Numbered from the stretch's first letter, positions 44,038 to 53,390 are shown. The stretch: DNA of 64,000 nucleotides from Micrococcus flavus (GCF_014204815.1 NZ_JACHMC010000001.1:2170001-2234000); one strand, 5' to 3'. The notes: a model not told the origin generated them from the sequence alone. Program-made: numbers and translations.

Positions 44038-45306
44038 GTGAGCGACTCCCTCGACGCCTCCCCCGTGCCCGCCTCCCCGACGACCACGGCCCTGCCCACC
44101 GTGCCCGCCCGCGACCTGGGCCAGGAGACCCTGCTGGTGCTCGTGGTGAACTCCGGCTCCTCCTCCCTGAAGTACCAGGTGCGGGAGATCACCCCGGACG
44201 GGGAGGACACCGCCGACCCGGTGGTGACCAAGGGCCTCGTGGAGCGGATCGGGGTGGCCGGCTCGGACGTCCCGGACCACGCCGCGGCGCTCGAGCGGGT
44301 GGAGCGGCAGATCGCGGAGGTGGTCGGGGATCGCCGCCTGGCCGCCGCCGGCCACCGCGTGGTGCACGGCGGCGAGCGGTTCCACGCGCCGGCACTGGTG
44401 ACCAACGAGGTCATCCGCGCGATCGAGCGGCTCGCCCCCCTGGCGCCGTTGCACAACCCCGCCGCGGCCCAGGGCCTGCGCGCGGTGGCCCAGCGCTGGC
44501 CTGACCTGCCGCAGGTGGTGGTGTTCGACACCTCGTTCCACCAGACGATGCCGCGTGAGGCCTGGCAGTACGCCCTGCCGGACGAGCTCTACACGGAGCA
44601 CGGCATCCGCCGGTACGGGTTCCACGGCACCAGCCACGACCTGGTCACCGGCCTCGCCGCGCGCCACCTGGGGATGGATCGCGACGAGTTCGACGGCGTG
44701 GTCCTGCACCTGGGCAACGGCGCCTCCGCCACGGCCATCCGGGGCGGGCGGTCCGTGGACACCTCCATGGGCTACACCCCGCTGGCCGGCCTCGTGATGG
44801 GGACCCGTTCCGGCGACCTGGACCCCTCCGTGGTGACCCACCTGATCACCGCCCACGGCATGTCCGCCGAGCAGGTGGACACGATGCTGAACAAGGAGTC
44901 CGGCCTGCTGGGGCTGTCCGGCCATGCGGACATGCGCGAGGTGCTGGAGGCCGCCGAGGCGGGCCACCGCGCGTCGCGGGACGCACTGAAGGTCGCGTCC
45001 TACCGCCTGGCGAAGTACGTCGGCGCGTACCACGTGGCCGTGGGCGGGGCGAAGGCGATCGTGTTCACCGCGGGCATCGGCGAGAACTCCGCACCGTTCC
45101 GCGCCCGCGTGCTCGACCGGCTCGAGGCCCTGGGCGTGCGGTACGACCACGCCAGGAACATGGCGCGCGGCGACGACCCGCGGACCATCTCCACGGACGA
45201 CTCCGCGATCCCCGTGCTCGTGGTCCCCACGGACGAGGAGATGGCGATCGCCCACCTCACCCACACCGTGGTGGAGCGCGAGGCGGCCTGGCCGCTGGAG
45301 GGCTGA
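44038..45306 (+). CDS. ackA: Acetate kinase
   Basis: A 422-residue acetate kinase converting acetyl phosphate and ADP to acetate and ATP. ASKHA-fold signatures: VLVVNSGSSSLKYQV, FDTSFHQTMP, RYGFHGTSHD with the catalytic His, LHLGNGASATAIRGGRSVDTSMG in outline, and VFTAGIGENSAPFRARV. An extra 33-residue N-terminal segment precedes the usual start. GTG start at 44038 after GAAAGG. It forms an operon with pta and ends at a palindromic terminator. Confidence 0.96.
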   Translation: MSDSLDASPVPASPTTTALPTVPARDLGQETLLVLVVNSGSSSLKYQVREITPDGEDTADPVVTKGLVERIGVAGSDVPDHAAALERVERQIAEVVGDRRLAAAGHRVVHGGERFHAPALVTNEVIRAIERLAPLAPLHNPAAAQGLRAVAQRWPDLPQVVVFDTSFHQTMPREAWQYALPDELYTEHGIRRYGFHGTSHDLVTGLAARHLGMDRDEFDGVVLHLGNGASATAIRGGRSVDTSMGYTPLAGLVMGTRSGDLDPSVVTHLITAHGMSAEQVDTMLNKESGLLGLSGHADMREVLEAAEAGHRASRDALKVASYRLAKYVGAYHVAVGGAKAIVFTAGIGENSAPFRARVLDRLEALGVRYDHARNMARGDDPRTISTDDSAIPVLVVPTDEEMAIAHLTHTVVEREAAWPLEG

Positions 45307-45326
45307 GGCCGGTCCTCAGCGCCGCG

Positions 45327-45363
45327 GCGACATTCCAGCGGTTCCGCTCCGCTGGAATGTCGC
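45327..45363. terminator. Palindrome between ackA and the peptide ABC gene (GCGACAT family member 2)
   Basis: A perfect 15-base-pair stem GCGACATTCCAGCGG with its complement and a TTCCGCT loop. The 37-base layout equals that at 40239-40275. It lies between convergent genes. Confidence 0.7.
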
Positions 45364-45414
45364 CCGGGCGCTGGGGTGTGCGAGGCGGGGCAGAAGGGCC
45401 GGGACCCGCCCGGC

Positions 45415-47211
45415 TCAGACGTGCTCGCCGTCGCCCTCCACCCGGATGTCCAGCTCGTTGCCGGGGATCGAGGCGAGCAGGCGGCGCGTGTACGGGTGGC
45501 GCGGGTTCGTGAAGATCTCCTCCGAGCTCGCGGCCTCCACCACCTCGCCGTCCTTCATGACGCACACGTAGTCCGAGATCAGGCGCACGACGGCGAGATC
45601 GTGCGAGATGAACAGGTAGCTCAGGCCCATGCGGTCCTGCAGGTCCTTGAGCAGGTCGAGGATCTGGGCCTGGACGAGCACGTCGAGGGCGGAGACCGGC
45701 TCGTCGCACACGATCAGGTCCGGCTCGAGGGCGAGCGCGCGGGCGATCGCCACGCGCTGACGCTGGCCGCCCGAGAGCTCGGACGGGTACCGCCGGTGGA
45801 AGTGCGCGGGCAGGGCCACCTGCTCCATGAGCTCGAGGGCCCGATGCCGTCGCTCCTTGGCGTTCCCGCGCCGGTAGGCGTGCAAGGGCTCCTCGATGAT
45901 CCGCCCCACCGTGAAGGAGGGGTTGAGCGAGGAGAACGGGTCCTGGAACACCGCCTGCACCCGCTGGCGGAAGTCCTTCAGGTCCGCGCCCCTCATGCCC
46001 AGGACGTCCTTGCCGTCGAAGGTGATCTCGCCCGACGTGGGCTCGATGAGCTTCAGCAGCATGCGGGCCGTGGTCGTCTTCCCGGACCCGGACTCGCCCA
46101 CCACGGACACCGTGGCCCCGCGCGGGATCTTGAGGGAGACGTCCTTGGCGGCCGTGAAGTCCTCGCGTCCGCGGACGGGGTAGACCTTGGTCAGGTCCCG
46201 GATCTCCACGAGCGGGGTGAGGTCCTTCTTCCGCAGGGCCGCGGTGCTCAGGGACGCCGTGTCATCGTCGGCGAGCGCGGCCGGCGCCGGGTCGAACGCC
46301 TCCGGCAGCAGACGGGCCGCCGCCACGGACGGCGCCGCCGCCACGAGGGAGCGGGTGTAGGAGTGCTGCGGGTCCTCCAGGATGGCCCGCGCGTCGCCGG
46401 CCTCCACCACGCGGCCGCGGTGCATCACCACCAGCTGCTGCGCGCGCTCGGCCGCGAGGCCGAGGTCGTGGGTGATCAGCAGGACGGACGAGCCGAGCTC
46501 GCGGGTCATCTCGTCGATCTGGTCCAGGATCACCTGCTGCACGGTCACGTCCAGCGCGGAGGTGGGCTCGTCCGCGATCAGCAGCTGCGGGCGGCAGGCC
46601 AGGCCGATCGCGATCAGCACGCGCTGGCGCAGGCCGCCGGAGAGCTCGTGCGGGTACTGCCCGGCCCGCCGCTCGGGCTCGGGGATGCCCGCGCGCTCCA
46701 TCACCTCCACCACCTGCTGCTTCACGGTGGCCTTCGTGGCCAGGCCGTGGGTCAGGAGGGTCTCCCCGATCTGCTGGCCCACCCGGGTGACGGGGTTGAG
46801 GTTGGACATGGGGTCCTGCGGCACGAGGCCGATCCGCCGGCCGCGGATGTGGCGCATCTTCGCGTCCGGCAGGCCCACGAGCTCCTGGCCGTCGAACCGG
46901 ATGGAGCCGCCGGTCACCCGGCCGTTGCCGGGCAGCAGGCCGATCGCGGCCATCGCGGTGGTGGACTTGCCCGAGCCGGACTCGCCCACGATCGCCAGGG
47001 TCCCCCCGGCCGGCAGGCTCAGGGACGCCCCCTCGACGGCCTTCACGGTGCCCTGCTGCGTGGCGAACTCCACGTCCAGGTCGCGGATCTCCAGGAGGGC
47101 GGCACCGGGGGCCGGGGCCTCGGCCGGAGCGCCGGCGGCCGGGGCCGCGCCCTCCGGTGCGGCGGCGGAGGCGGCGTGGGAGCCGGAGCGGCGTGCGACG
47201 TCGTCGTTCAT
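45415..47211 (-). CDS. Peptide ABC transporter ATPase, fused DppD-DppF type
   Basis: A 598-residue fusion of two ABC ATPase domains that powers di/oligopeptide uptake. An Ala/Pro-rich N-terminus (to about residue 38) precedes domain 1 (Walker A GESGSGKSTT, signature LSGGLRQRVLIA, Walker B LLIADEPTSALD) and domain 2 (Walker A GESGSGKTTT, signature LSGGQRQRVAIA, Walker B LIVCDEPVSALD). Both have the oligopeptide-type C-terminal extension (HPYTRRLLASIPG in the second). The ATG at 47211 follows GAGAGGA, which overlaps the stop of the permease gene upstream. Last gene of the operon. Confidence 0.92.
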   Translation of the reverse strand: MNDDVARRSGSHAASAAAPEGAAPAAGAPAEAPAPGAALLEIRDLDVEFATQQGTVKAVEGASLSLPAGGTLAIVGESGSGKSTTAMAAIGLLPGNGRVTGGSIRFDGQELVGLPDAKMRHIRGRRIGLVPQDPMSNLNPVTRVGQQIGETLLTHGLATKATVKQQVVEVMERAGIPEPERRAGQYPHELSGGLRQRVLIAIGLACRPQLLIADEPTSALDVTVQQVILDQIDEMTRELGSSVLLITHDLGLAAERAQQLVVMHRGRVVEAGDARAILEDPQHSYTRSLVAAAPSVAAARLLPEAFDPAPAALADDDTASLSTAALRKKDLTPLVEIRDLTKVYPVRGREDFTAAKDVSLKIPRGATVSVVGESGSGKTTTARMLLKLIEPTSGEITFDGKDVLGMRGADLKDFRQRVQAVFQDPFSSLNPSFTVGRIIEEPLHAYRRGNAKERRHRALELMEQVALPAHFHRRYPSELSGGQRQRVAIARALALEPDLIVCDEPVSALDVLVQAQILDLLKDLQDRMGLSYLFISHDLAVVRLISDYVCVMKDGEVVEAASSEEIFTNPRHPYTRRLLASIPGNELDIRVEGDGEHV

Positions 47212-47220
47212 GGGGTCCTC

Positions 47221-48204
47221 TCAGCGCTTCCGGGACGTGGGGTCGAGGGCCTCGCGCAGGGACTCGCCCAGCAGCGTGAAGCCCAGGGCGGTGATCGCGA
47301 TGCACAGGCCCGGCAGGAACGCGAGCCACGGGTTGATGCCGAGCTCCGCCTGCGCGTAGGTCAGCATGCGGCCCCACTCGGCGGTCTCGGGGCGGCCGCC
47401 GCCCAGGCCCAGGAAGGACAGGGCGGCGGCGTCGATCACGGCGGTGGCCAGCGTCAGGGTGGCCTGCACGATCACGGGGCCCATGGAGTTGGGCAGCACG
47501 TGGGACATGGTGATGGTCCGCCGGGACAGGCCCAGGGTCTGCGCCGCGAGCACGTAGTCCGAGCCGCGCTGGCTCAGCATCGACGAGCGCAGCAGGCGCG
47601 CGAAGATCGGGATCTGCGCCACGCCGATCGCGATCATCACCGCGAACGGGGTCTGCCCCAGGATCGCGGCGATGGATACGGCCAGCAGCAGGTGCGGCAC
47701 GGACAGCAGGATGTCCACCACGCGCATGACGACGGCGTCCACCCACCCCCCGAACATGCCCGCCAGCAGGCCCAGGATCATGCCGCCGGCCAGGCCGAAG
47801 GCCGTGGAGACCACGCCGATCAGCAGGGACGCCTGCGCGCCCCAGATCAGCTTGGACAGCACGTCGCCGCCGAAGCGGTCCAGGCCGAGGGGGAACCCGG
47901 CCAGCTCGCCGGGACCCGGGACGTCCGTGGGGCGGATCTCGCGCATGCCCGGCGTCGCGGTGCCCTCGTAGGGGGCCAGCACCGGGGCCAGGACGGCCAC
48001 CAGGAGGAACAGGGCCACGATCACCGCGCCGGCGATGGCCGCGGGGTTGCGGCGCAGGCGCTGGAACGCCGCGCCCCACACGGAGGTGCCGCGCGAATCC
48101 GCGCCGGGCTCCGTGGTGGTCTGGGTGCCGCCCGGGGCGACCGCCTCGTCCACGGTCTCCTCGGCGGGACCGCCGCCCGGGGAGGGGGGAATGACCATGC
48201 TCAT
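47221..48204 (-). CDS. Peptide ABC transporter permease, DppC type
   Basis: A 327-residue inner-membrane permease. A polar N-terminus (about 40 residues) precedes the first membrane segment (AAIAGAVIVALFLLVAVLAP); the BPD-transport domain includes the EAA-type loop YVLAAQTLGLSRRTITMSHVLPN in outline. The end TLLGESLREALDPTSRKR is typical of DppC/OppC. The ATG at 48204 overlaps the DppB stop by four bases (ATGA), so translation is coupled. Confidence 0.92.
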   Translation of the reverse strand: MSMVIPPSPGGGPAEETVDEAVAPGGTQTTTEPGADSRGTSVWGAAFQRLRRNPAAIAGAVIVALFLLVAVLAPVLAPYEGTATPGMREIRPTDVPGPGELAGFPLGLDRFGGDVLSKLIWGAQASLLIGVVSTAFGLAGGMILGLLAGMFGGWVDAVVMRVVDILLSVPHLLLAVSIAAILGQTPFAVMIAIGVAQIPIFARLLRSSMLSQRGSDYVLAAQTLGLSRRTITMSHVLPNSMGPVIVQATLTLATAVIDAAALSFLGLGGGRPETAEWGRMLTYAQAELGINPWLAFLPGLCIAITALGFTLLGESLREALDPTSRKR

Positions 48205-49205
48205 GAGACACGCACCCTGGGGTCGATGAGGCCGTAGGAGATGTCCACGACCAGGTTGATCAGCGAGTAGAGGAGGGCGATGAAGATGATGAAGCCCTGC
48301 AGCACCGGGAAGTCCAGCTGGAAGATCGCCTGGCTCAGGAACCGGCCGATCCCGTTGAACGCGAACACGGTCTCGGTGAGCACCGCACCCGAGATCAGCA
48401 GGCCCAGCTGCAGGCCCAGCGTGGTGGTCACCGGCAGCATCGCGTTGCGCAGGATGAACCGGTTGCGGATCAGGCCCGGGGCCAGGCCCTTGGCGCGCGC
48501 GGTGCGCACGAAGTCCGCGTTCTGCACGTCCAGCACGGAGGCGCGGGTGATGCGCGCGATGATCGCCAGCGGGATGGTGCCCAGCGCGATGCCCGGCAGC
48601 ACCAGGTGCAGGATCGCGTCCCACGCGGCGTCGTACTCGCCCGTGATCAGTCCGTCCCACACGTAGAAGTCGGTGTAGTGGGTGGCGTCGATGCGCGGAT
48701 CCTGGCGGCCGTCCGTGGGCAGCCAGCCCAGCTTCACGGCGAACAACCACTTGAGCAGGAACGCCAGGAAGAACACCGGCACCACCACGCCCAGCAGGGA
48801 CAGCACGACGGCGACGTCGTCCTGCCAGCGGCCCACGTGGCGCGCCGCCCAGTAGCCCAGCGGGATGCCGATGGCCACCGCGAACACGATCGCGAACACG
48901 GACAGCTCCACGGTGGCCGGGAACCGCTGGGCGAACTCCTCCACCACGGGGCGGTTGGTCACGATCGAGGTGCCGAAGTCGCCCTGCAGCAGCTTGCCCA
49001 TGTAGGTGAAGTACTGCTCCACGAGCGGCTTGTCGAAGCCGTAGGCCGCGTTCACGCGGGCGACCGCCTCGGGCGTGGCGCGGTCGCCCAGGAGCGCGGT
49101 CGCGGGTCCGCCGGGCAGGCTGCGCACCCACACGAACAGCAGGATGGACAGGCCGAACAGCGTCGGGATCAGCAGCAGCAGGCGCCGGCCGATGAGTCTG
49201 AGCAC
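48201..49205 (-). CDS. Peptide ABC transporter permease, DppB type
   Basis: A 334-residue permease with six membrane segments. The N-terminus VLRLIGRRLLLLIPTLFGLSILLF and the LPGGPA block are typical of DppB/OppB. The coupling loop is FVRTARAKGLAPGLIRNRF, and the protein ends YGLIDPRVRVS. I chose the GTG at 49205 because GGAGGAG lies nine bases upstream; the ATG at 49232 would add nine residues without a ribosome-binding site. First of the three distal genes after the binding-protein gene. Confidence 0.9.
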   Translation of the reverse strand: MLRLIGRRLLLLIPTLFGLSILLFVWVRSLPGGPATALLGDRATPEAVARVNAAYGFDKPLVEQYFTYMGKLLQGDFGTSIVTNRPVVEEFAQRFPATVELSVFAIVFAVAIGIPLGYWAARHVGRWQDDVAVVLSLLGVVVPVFFLAFLLKWLFAVKLGWLPTDGRQDPRIDATHYTDFYVWDGLITGEYDAAWDAILHLVLPGIALGTIPLAIIARITRASVLDVQNADFVRTARAKGLAPGLIRNRFILRNAMLPVTTTLGLQLGLLISGAVLTETVFAFNGIGRFLSQAIFQLDFPVLQGFIIFIALLYSLINLVVDISYGLIDPRVRVS

Positions 49206-49262
49206 AGGGGTCTCCTCCGGGCCGGGGCGCATGCCCGGCCGCTCGGTGGGGGGGCGGTCACG

Positions 49263-49298
49263 GCGACGACGACGCCGGGGCTCCGGCGTCGTCGTCGC
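49263..49298 (-). terminator. Hairpin between the binding-protein gene and the DppB-type gene
   Basis: A perfect 16-base-pair stem (GCGACGACGACGCCGG with its complement) lies after the binding-protein gene, inside the operon. It may lower expression of the membrane part relative to the binding protein. Confidence 0.6.
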
Positions 49299-49348
49299 GC
49301 GGGGAGGTCAGGGCCGCGGCGGGGGACGACGCCCCCGCCGCGGGCGGC

Positions 49349-51034
49349 TCACTCCGTGAGGTCGATCTCCGTGAAGACCTCGTCGTTGACCGGGCTGGCC
49401 GGATAGGAGGCCACACGCTTGTCGAACGCCAGCGACGGCGCCGGGTGGGCGAGCGGGATGGCCGGCACGAAGTCGGAGATCTCCTTGTTGATCTCCTGGT
49501 ACTTCGGCGTCTGCTCCTCCAGGGTCGGGATGCCGCGGGCCTCCTCCAGCGCGGAGAACAGCTCCGGGTTGTCGAAGCCGAACTCCGGCTTCTCCTGGCC
49601 GAAGAACACGCCCACGAAGTTGTCCGTGTCGTTGTAGTCGCCGGTCCAGCCGAGCAGGTGGAGGCCGTGGTCCGCGGTGCCCTGGATCTGGTTCAGGTAG
49701 TCCGGGCTCCACTTGGCGGGCTTCGCGTTGACCTTGATGCCCACCTGGGCCAGCTGGTTGGAGAGGTTGGAGAACGCCTGCTCCGGGGTCGGCATGTACG
49801 GCCGGGAGACGCCCGTGGGGTAGTTGAAGTCGATCGTGAAGCCGTCCGGGTAGCCCGCCTCCGCGAGCAGCTGCTTGGCCTTCTCCGGGTCGTACTCGTA
49901 GGTGGTGACGTCCTCGGCGTAGCCGTTGACGGAGTCCGGGATGAACTGCGTGGCGGCCTTCGTGCCCTCCGGCAGCGTCTGGCTGATCAGGGCCTCCTTG
50001 TCGATCGCGTGGGCGATCGCCTGGCGGACCTTCACGTCCTTGAGCTCCTCCTGCTCCTGGTTCATGCCCAGGTAGAGGATGGTGAACGGGTCGCGCTGGA
50101 CGACGTTGAAGCCGGCGTCGGCCAGGGCCTTGGTGTCGGCGGGGGCCACGAGGTCGTAGCCGTCCACGTCGCCGGCCTCGAGGGCCTGGCGGCGGGCCAC
50201 CGGGTCGTCGATGACGCGGAAGGTGATGTCCGTGACCTCGCCGCCCTCGCCCCAGTAGTCCTCGTTGGCGGTGAGCTTGATGTCCTCGCCCACGTTCCAG
50301 GAGGAGAACGTGTAGGGGCCGGTGCCGGTCGGATGGGCACGGGCGTACTCGGACATCTCGGGGGACTCGGCGGTGCCGCCGATCTCGTCGGCCTTGTACT
50401 TCTCGAGCGCCTCGGGGGACTGCATCGCGAAGGCGGGCAGGGACAGGGAGGAGATGAACCCGGCGAACGGCTCGGCGAGGGTGACCTTCGCCTCGTGCTC
50501 CCCGGTGGCCTCGCAGGACTCGTAGACGGCGTCCTCCGGCGTGTCCGCGAAGCCGCGGAAGAGCTTGCCGTAGTAGTAGGAGACGGTCTCGGCCTGCTGG
50601 ATGCCCTCGAAGTTGTACCAGCGGTCGAAGTTCGCGCACACGGCCTCGCCGTTGAACGGTGTGCCGTCGTGGAACGTCACGTCCTTCTTCAGCTGGAAGG
50701 TGTGCTCCAGGCCGTCCTCGGAGGACTCCCAGGACTCGGCGAGCAGCGGCGCCGGGTCGGCCGTGCCGGGCTTCGTGCCCACCAGGCCTTCGAAGATCTG
50801 GCGGGAGACGCGGAAGGACTCGCCGTCCGAGGCGAAGGCGGGGTCCAGGGTCTTGGGGTCCGAGGACGCAGCGAAGATGAAGTTGCCGTCCACGGACCCG
50901 GCCTGGGCGCCGGATCCGGAGGCGGAGCCCCCGGCGTCGTCGCGCTGGCTCTCGGCGCAGCCGGTGATGAGCAGGGCGCCTGCGGCGGTGAGGGCGGCCG
51001 CGGACAGGACGCGGCGGCGGAACGGGGTGGCCAT
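49349..51034 (-). CDS. Peptide-binding lipoprotein of the ABC transporter (DppA/OppA type)
   Basis: A 561-residue extracellular solute-binding protein, family 5. It has a lipoprotein signal with lipobox LLITGC (Cys about 26), a short Gly/Ser linker, then FIFAASSDPKTLDPAFASDG, the conserved ELKKDVTFHDGTPFNGE-like block (QLKKDVTFHDGTPFNGEAV), GTGPYTFSSWNVGE and the VRQAIAHAIDKEALI segment. It delivers peptides to the DppB/C permease. The ATG at 51034 follows GGAGG. Its promoter region has a TATAGT box overlapped by a CRP-like site. Confidence 0.93.
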   Translation of the reverse strand: MATPFRRRVLSAAALTAAGALLITGCAESQRDDAGGSASGSGAQAGSVDGNFIFAASSDPKTLDPAFASDGESFRVSRQIFEGLVGTKPGTADPAPLLAESWESSEDGLEHTFQLKKDVTFHDGTPFNGEAVCANFDRWYNFEGIQQAETVSYYYGKLFRGFADTPEDAVYESCEATGEHEAKVTLAEPFAGFISSLSLPAFAMQSPEALEKYKADEIGGTAESPEMSEYARAHPTGTGPYTFSSWNVGEDIKLTANEDYWGEGGEVTDITFRVIDDPVARRQALEAGDVDGYDLVAPADTKALADAGFNVVQRDPFTILYLGMNQEQEELKDVKVRQAIAHAIDKEALISQTLPEGTKAATQFIPDSVNGYAEDVTTYEYDPEKAKQLLAEAGYPDGFTIDFNYPTGVSRPYMPTPEQAFSNLSNQLAQVGIKVNAKPAKWSPDYLNQIQGTADHGLHLLGWTGDYNDTDNFVGVFFGQEKPEFGFDNPELFSALEEARGIPTLEEQTPKYQEINKEISDFVPAIPLAHPAPSLAFDKRVASYPASPVNDEVFTEIDLTE

Positions 51035-51102
51035 GACGGTCCTCCGGTCTCGAGGTGCGGGCGGGCCCGGCCGGTGTGACACGGACCACGCGAAGTGATG
51101 CG

Positions 51103-51118
51103 TGTGACTATAGCCACA
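51103..51118. promoter_or_regulatory. CRP-like site overlapping the -10 box of the peptide-binding protein gene
   Basis: TGTGACTATAGCCACA differs from TGTGA-N6-TCACA at one position. On the minus strand its centre is TATAGT (51107-51112), a good -10 box 70 bases before the start. Overlap with the -10 box would suit repression. Confidence 0.4.
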
Positions 51119-51157
51119 CCGGTACGCCCCCCGGGAGATCCCCATGTCACACCCGTG

Positions 51158-51924
51158 TCACCTCCGGGCGGCCGAGGGTGCGGACGCGGACGACGACGTC
51201 GCGGCCTCCGTCACCCAGCGCGCCACGTCCGCCGGCCGGTCCGTGGTGAGCTCCTGGACGCCCTGGGCGAGCAGGAACTCCACGTCCTCGCGCTCGTTGA
51301 CGGTCCACACCCGCAGTCGGCGGCCGGCCGCGAGCCAGGCCTTCACGTCCGCGAGGTGCCGGCGCACGTACGCCACGGACGGACCGGCCAGCCCCGCCCG
51401 GCCCTGCCACACCAGGGCCTCGGCGTCGGCGAGGGACCGCCCCACGGCCGCCCGCACGGCGGCGCGGGACACCGGCCCGCGGACCAGCCGGGAGGGCACC
51501 CGTTCCGGGAGGAGGTCGATCAGCGGGCACAGCGCGTCGGGCCCGGTCAGGGGGGCCACGTAGGCCAGGGCGCCGGGGTCGAAGCTCATGAGCGAGACGG
51601 TCACCTGCCCCATGTGACCGGTCCCGGGCCCCAGCCGGCCGCCACGAGCTCCCGCAGCACCTTCTCCTCGAGCTCCCGCCCGAACGGGGAGGGGTGCTTG
51701 AGCTCCACCGCCAGGCGCAGCGGCCGGTCCGCGAGCGCGCCCCGACCGTCCGAGGTGCGTTCCAGGGTGGCGTCGTGCCACAGGACCACCTCACGGTCGC
51801 GGGTCAGCTGGACGTCGCACTCGAGGCCGTCCGCGCCGACGGCGATCGCGTGGCGCAGAGCGGCGCGGGTGTGTTCCGGGAAGGCGGCGGACGCACCGCG
51901 GTGGGCGATCACGAGGGGCAGCAC
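51158..51924 (-). pseudogene. Glycerophosphodiester phosphodiesterase, frameshifted
   Basis: The first part (GTG 51924 to about 51605) reads VIAHRGASAAFPEHTRAALR, VGADGLECDVQLTRDREVVL and HDATLERTSDGRGALADR, the GDPD active-site start with its metal-binding Glu and Asp. The usual stretch of about 30 residues after the DGRG motif is missing, and the text jumps to LRLAVELKHPSP. Near 51610 the frame changes; the rest (QVTVSLMSFDPGALAYVAP, AVWTVNE-type end RLRVWTVNEREDVEFLLAQG) continues to 51158. The gene is probably inactive. A leaderless-type TACCGT box precedes the GTG. Confidence 0.8.
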
Positions 51925-51931
51925 GCCGCCC

Positions 51932-51937
51932 ACGGTA
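51932..51937 (-). promoter_or_regulatory. -10 box of the GDPD remnant, leaderless
   Basis: TACCGT on the minus strand is seven bases before the GTG at 51924. Confidence 0.4.
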
Positions 51938-52002
51938 GGGAGCCCGCCTGACCCGCCCCCCCCCACCTCCGCACCACGGGCGGGTGAACCGCGGGCGACG
52001 AC

Positions 52003-52008
52003 TACGCT
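52003..52008 (+). promoter_or_regulatory. -10 box of the DUF445 gene, leaderless
   Basis: TACGCT is six bases before the ATG at 52015. Confidence 0.5.
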
Positions 52009-52014
52009 CGTCCC

Positions 52015-53301
52015 ATGGCATCGACCCCCGTCACCGGCGTGGACGCGTCCTTCCCGCTGAGCGCGTCCTCGATCGAGCGCGCGGCGGCGCTGCGGCGCAT
52101 GAAGACGGTGGCCACCGGGCTACTGGTGGTGCTGGCGGTGGTGTTCGCCGTCGCCTTCCCGCTGCAGGACGTGCACCCGTTCTGGGGCTACGTGCGGGCG
52201 GCCGCGGAGGGCGGCATGGTGGGCGCGCTGGCGGACTGGTTCGCGGTCACGGCGCTGTTCCGCCATCCCGCGGGCGTGCCCGTGCCCCACACCGCGCTGA
52301 TCCCCAAGAAGAAGGATCAGCTGGGGTCGGCGCTGACGGAGTTCGTGCAGGAGAACTTCCTGGACTCGGACGTGGCGCGGGAGAAGGTCGAGGGCCTCGA
52401 GGTGGCGCACGCCGCCGGCGGCTGGCTGCGGCAGCGCCCGCACGCGGCCCGCGCGGCGGGGGAGATCGCGACGGCGGCCCGGGCGGCCGTCTCCGCGGCG
52501 GACGAGGCGGCCGTGCAGGACCTGCTCCAGCAGCTGATGCAGACCCACATGGTGGAGCCGGACTGGGCCCCCACGCTCGCGGGCGTGCTGGACAGCGTGC
52601 TGGAGGGCCGCCACCACGAGAAGGTGGTGGACCTGGTGGTCAACCACACCGGGGACTGGGTGGCCTCCCACCCGGAGATGTTCGTGGAGACGGTCCGCCG
52701 CCGCTCCCCCGAGTGGAGCCCGGACCTCGTGGACCGCCTGCTGGCCGAGCGCCTGCACGCCGAGACCCTCAAGTACCTCGCGGGCATCCGCCGCGACCCG
52801 GACCACGAGGCCCGCCGCTCGGTCGACGACTGGCTCGCCCGCCTCTCGGCGAACATGCGCCAGGACCCGGAGACCCGCGCCTCGGTGGAGCGGTTCAAGG
52901 CCAGCCTCTTCGCGGACGAGAACCTCCGCGCGTGGGCCGGGCGCGCGTGGGCGGCGCTGCGCGACTCGCTGCTGGACGCCCTCGAGGACCCCGCCTCGGA
53001 CCTGCACCGCGCCCTCGTGGACGCGCTCGTGGACTTCGGCGTCCGCCTGCAGGAGGACCCCGCGCTGCGCACCACCGTGGACGCCCGCGCCCGCCGCGTG
53101 GCCGCCTACGCGCTGAGCTCGTACGGCCCGGCGCTCACCGGCGTGATCGAGGAGACCGTGGCCCGCTGGGACGGCGAGCAGACCGCCCGGACCCTCGAGC
53201 TGCTCGTGGGCCGGGACCTGCAGTTCATCCGGATCAACGGCTCGGTGGTGGGCGCGCTGGCCGGCCTGGCCATCCACGCGCTCGCCACCCTGGTCTTCTG
53301 A
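52015..53301 (+). CDS. DUF445 family membrane protein
   Basis: A 428-residue protein of the DUF445 (YjiN-like) family. A membrane segment near the start (VATGLLVVLAVVFAVAFPL) is followed by the conserved block AAEGGMVGALADWFAVTALFRHPAG and PHTALIPKKKDQLGSALTEFV, then a long helical region with charged repeats, and a final hydrophobic helix (GSVVGALAGLAIHALATLVF). The function is unknown. The ATG at 52015 follows a TACGCT box by six bases. A strong terminator follows. Confidence 0.88.
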   Translation: MASTPVTGVDASFPLSASSIERAAALRRMKTVATGLLVVLAVVFAVAFPLQDVHPFWGYVRAAAEGGMVGALADWFAVTALFRHPAGVPVPHTALIPKKKDQLGSALTEFVQENFLDSDVAREKVEGLEVAHAAGGWLRQRPHAARAAGEIATAARAAVSAADEAAVQDLLQQLMQTHMVEPDWAPTLAGVLDSVLEGRHHEKVVDLVVNHTGDWVASHPEMFVETVRRRSPEWSPDLVDRLLAERLHAETLKYLAGIRRDPDHEARRSVDDWLARLSANMRQDPETRASVERFKASLFADENLRAWAGRAWAALRDSLLDALEDPASDLHRALVDALVDFGVRLQEDPALRTTVDARARRVAAYALSSYGPALTGVIEETVARWDGEQTARTLELLVGRDLQFIRINGSVVGALAGLAIHALATLVF

Positions 53302-53316
53302 GGGGACCTCCGCCGG

Positions 53317-53364
53317 CACGACGACGGCGACGCACCCTGCGGAGGGAGCGTCGCCGTCGTCGTG
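53317..53364. terminator. Bidirectional terminator after the DUF445 gene
   Basis: A hairpin with CACGACGACGGCGACGC arms lies between convergent genes. Confidence 0.8.
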
Positions 53365-53390
53365 GCGGGGCCCTGCGGGCCCGGGCCGGG

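Noticed and set aside
40672-45306. A 1544-residue plus-strand frame
   Set aside because: Only its last 422 codons are real (ackA). The rest is antisense to the Nramp gene and out of frame with pta; stop codons are rare in GC-rich DNA.
49206-49232. ATG start at 49232 for the DppB-type permease
   Set aside because: The nine extra residues contain the GGAGGAG site that serves the GTG at 49205.
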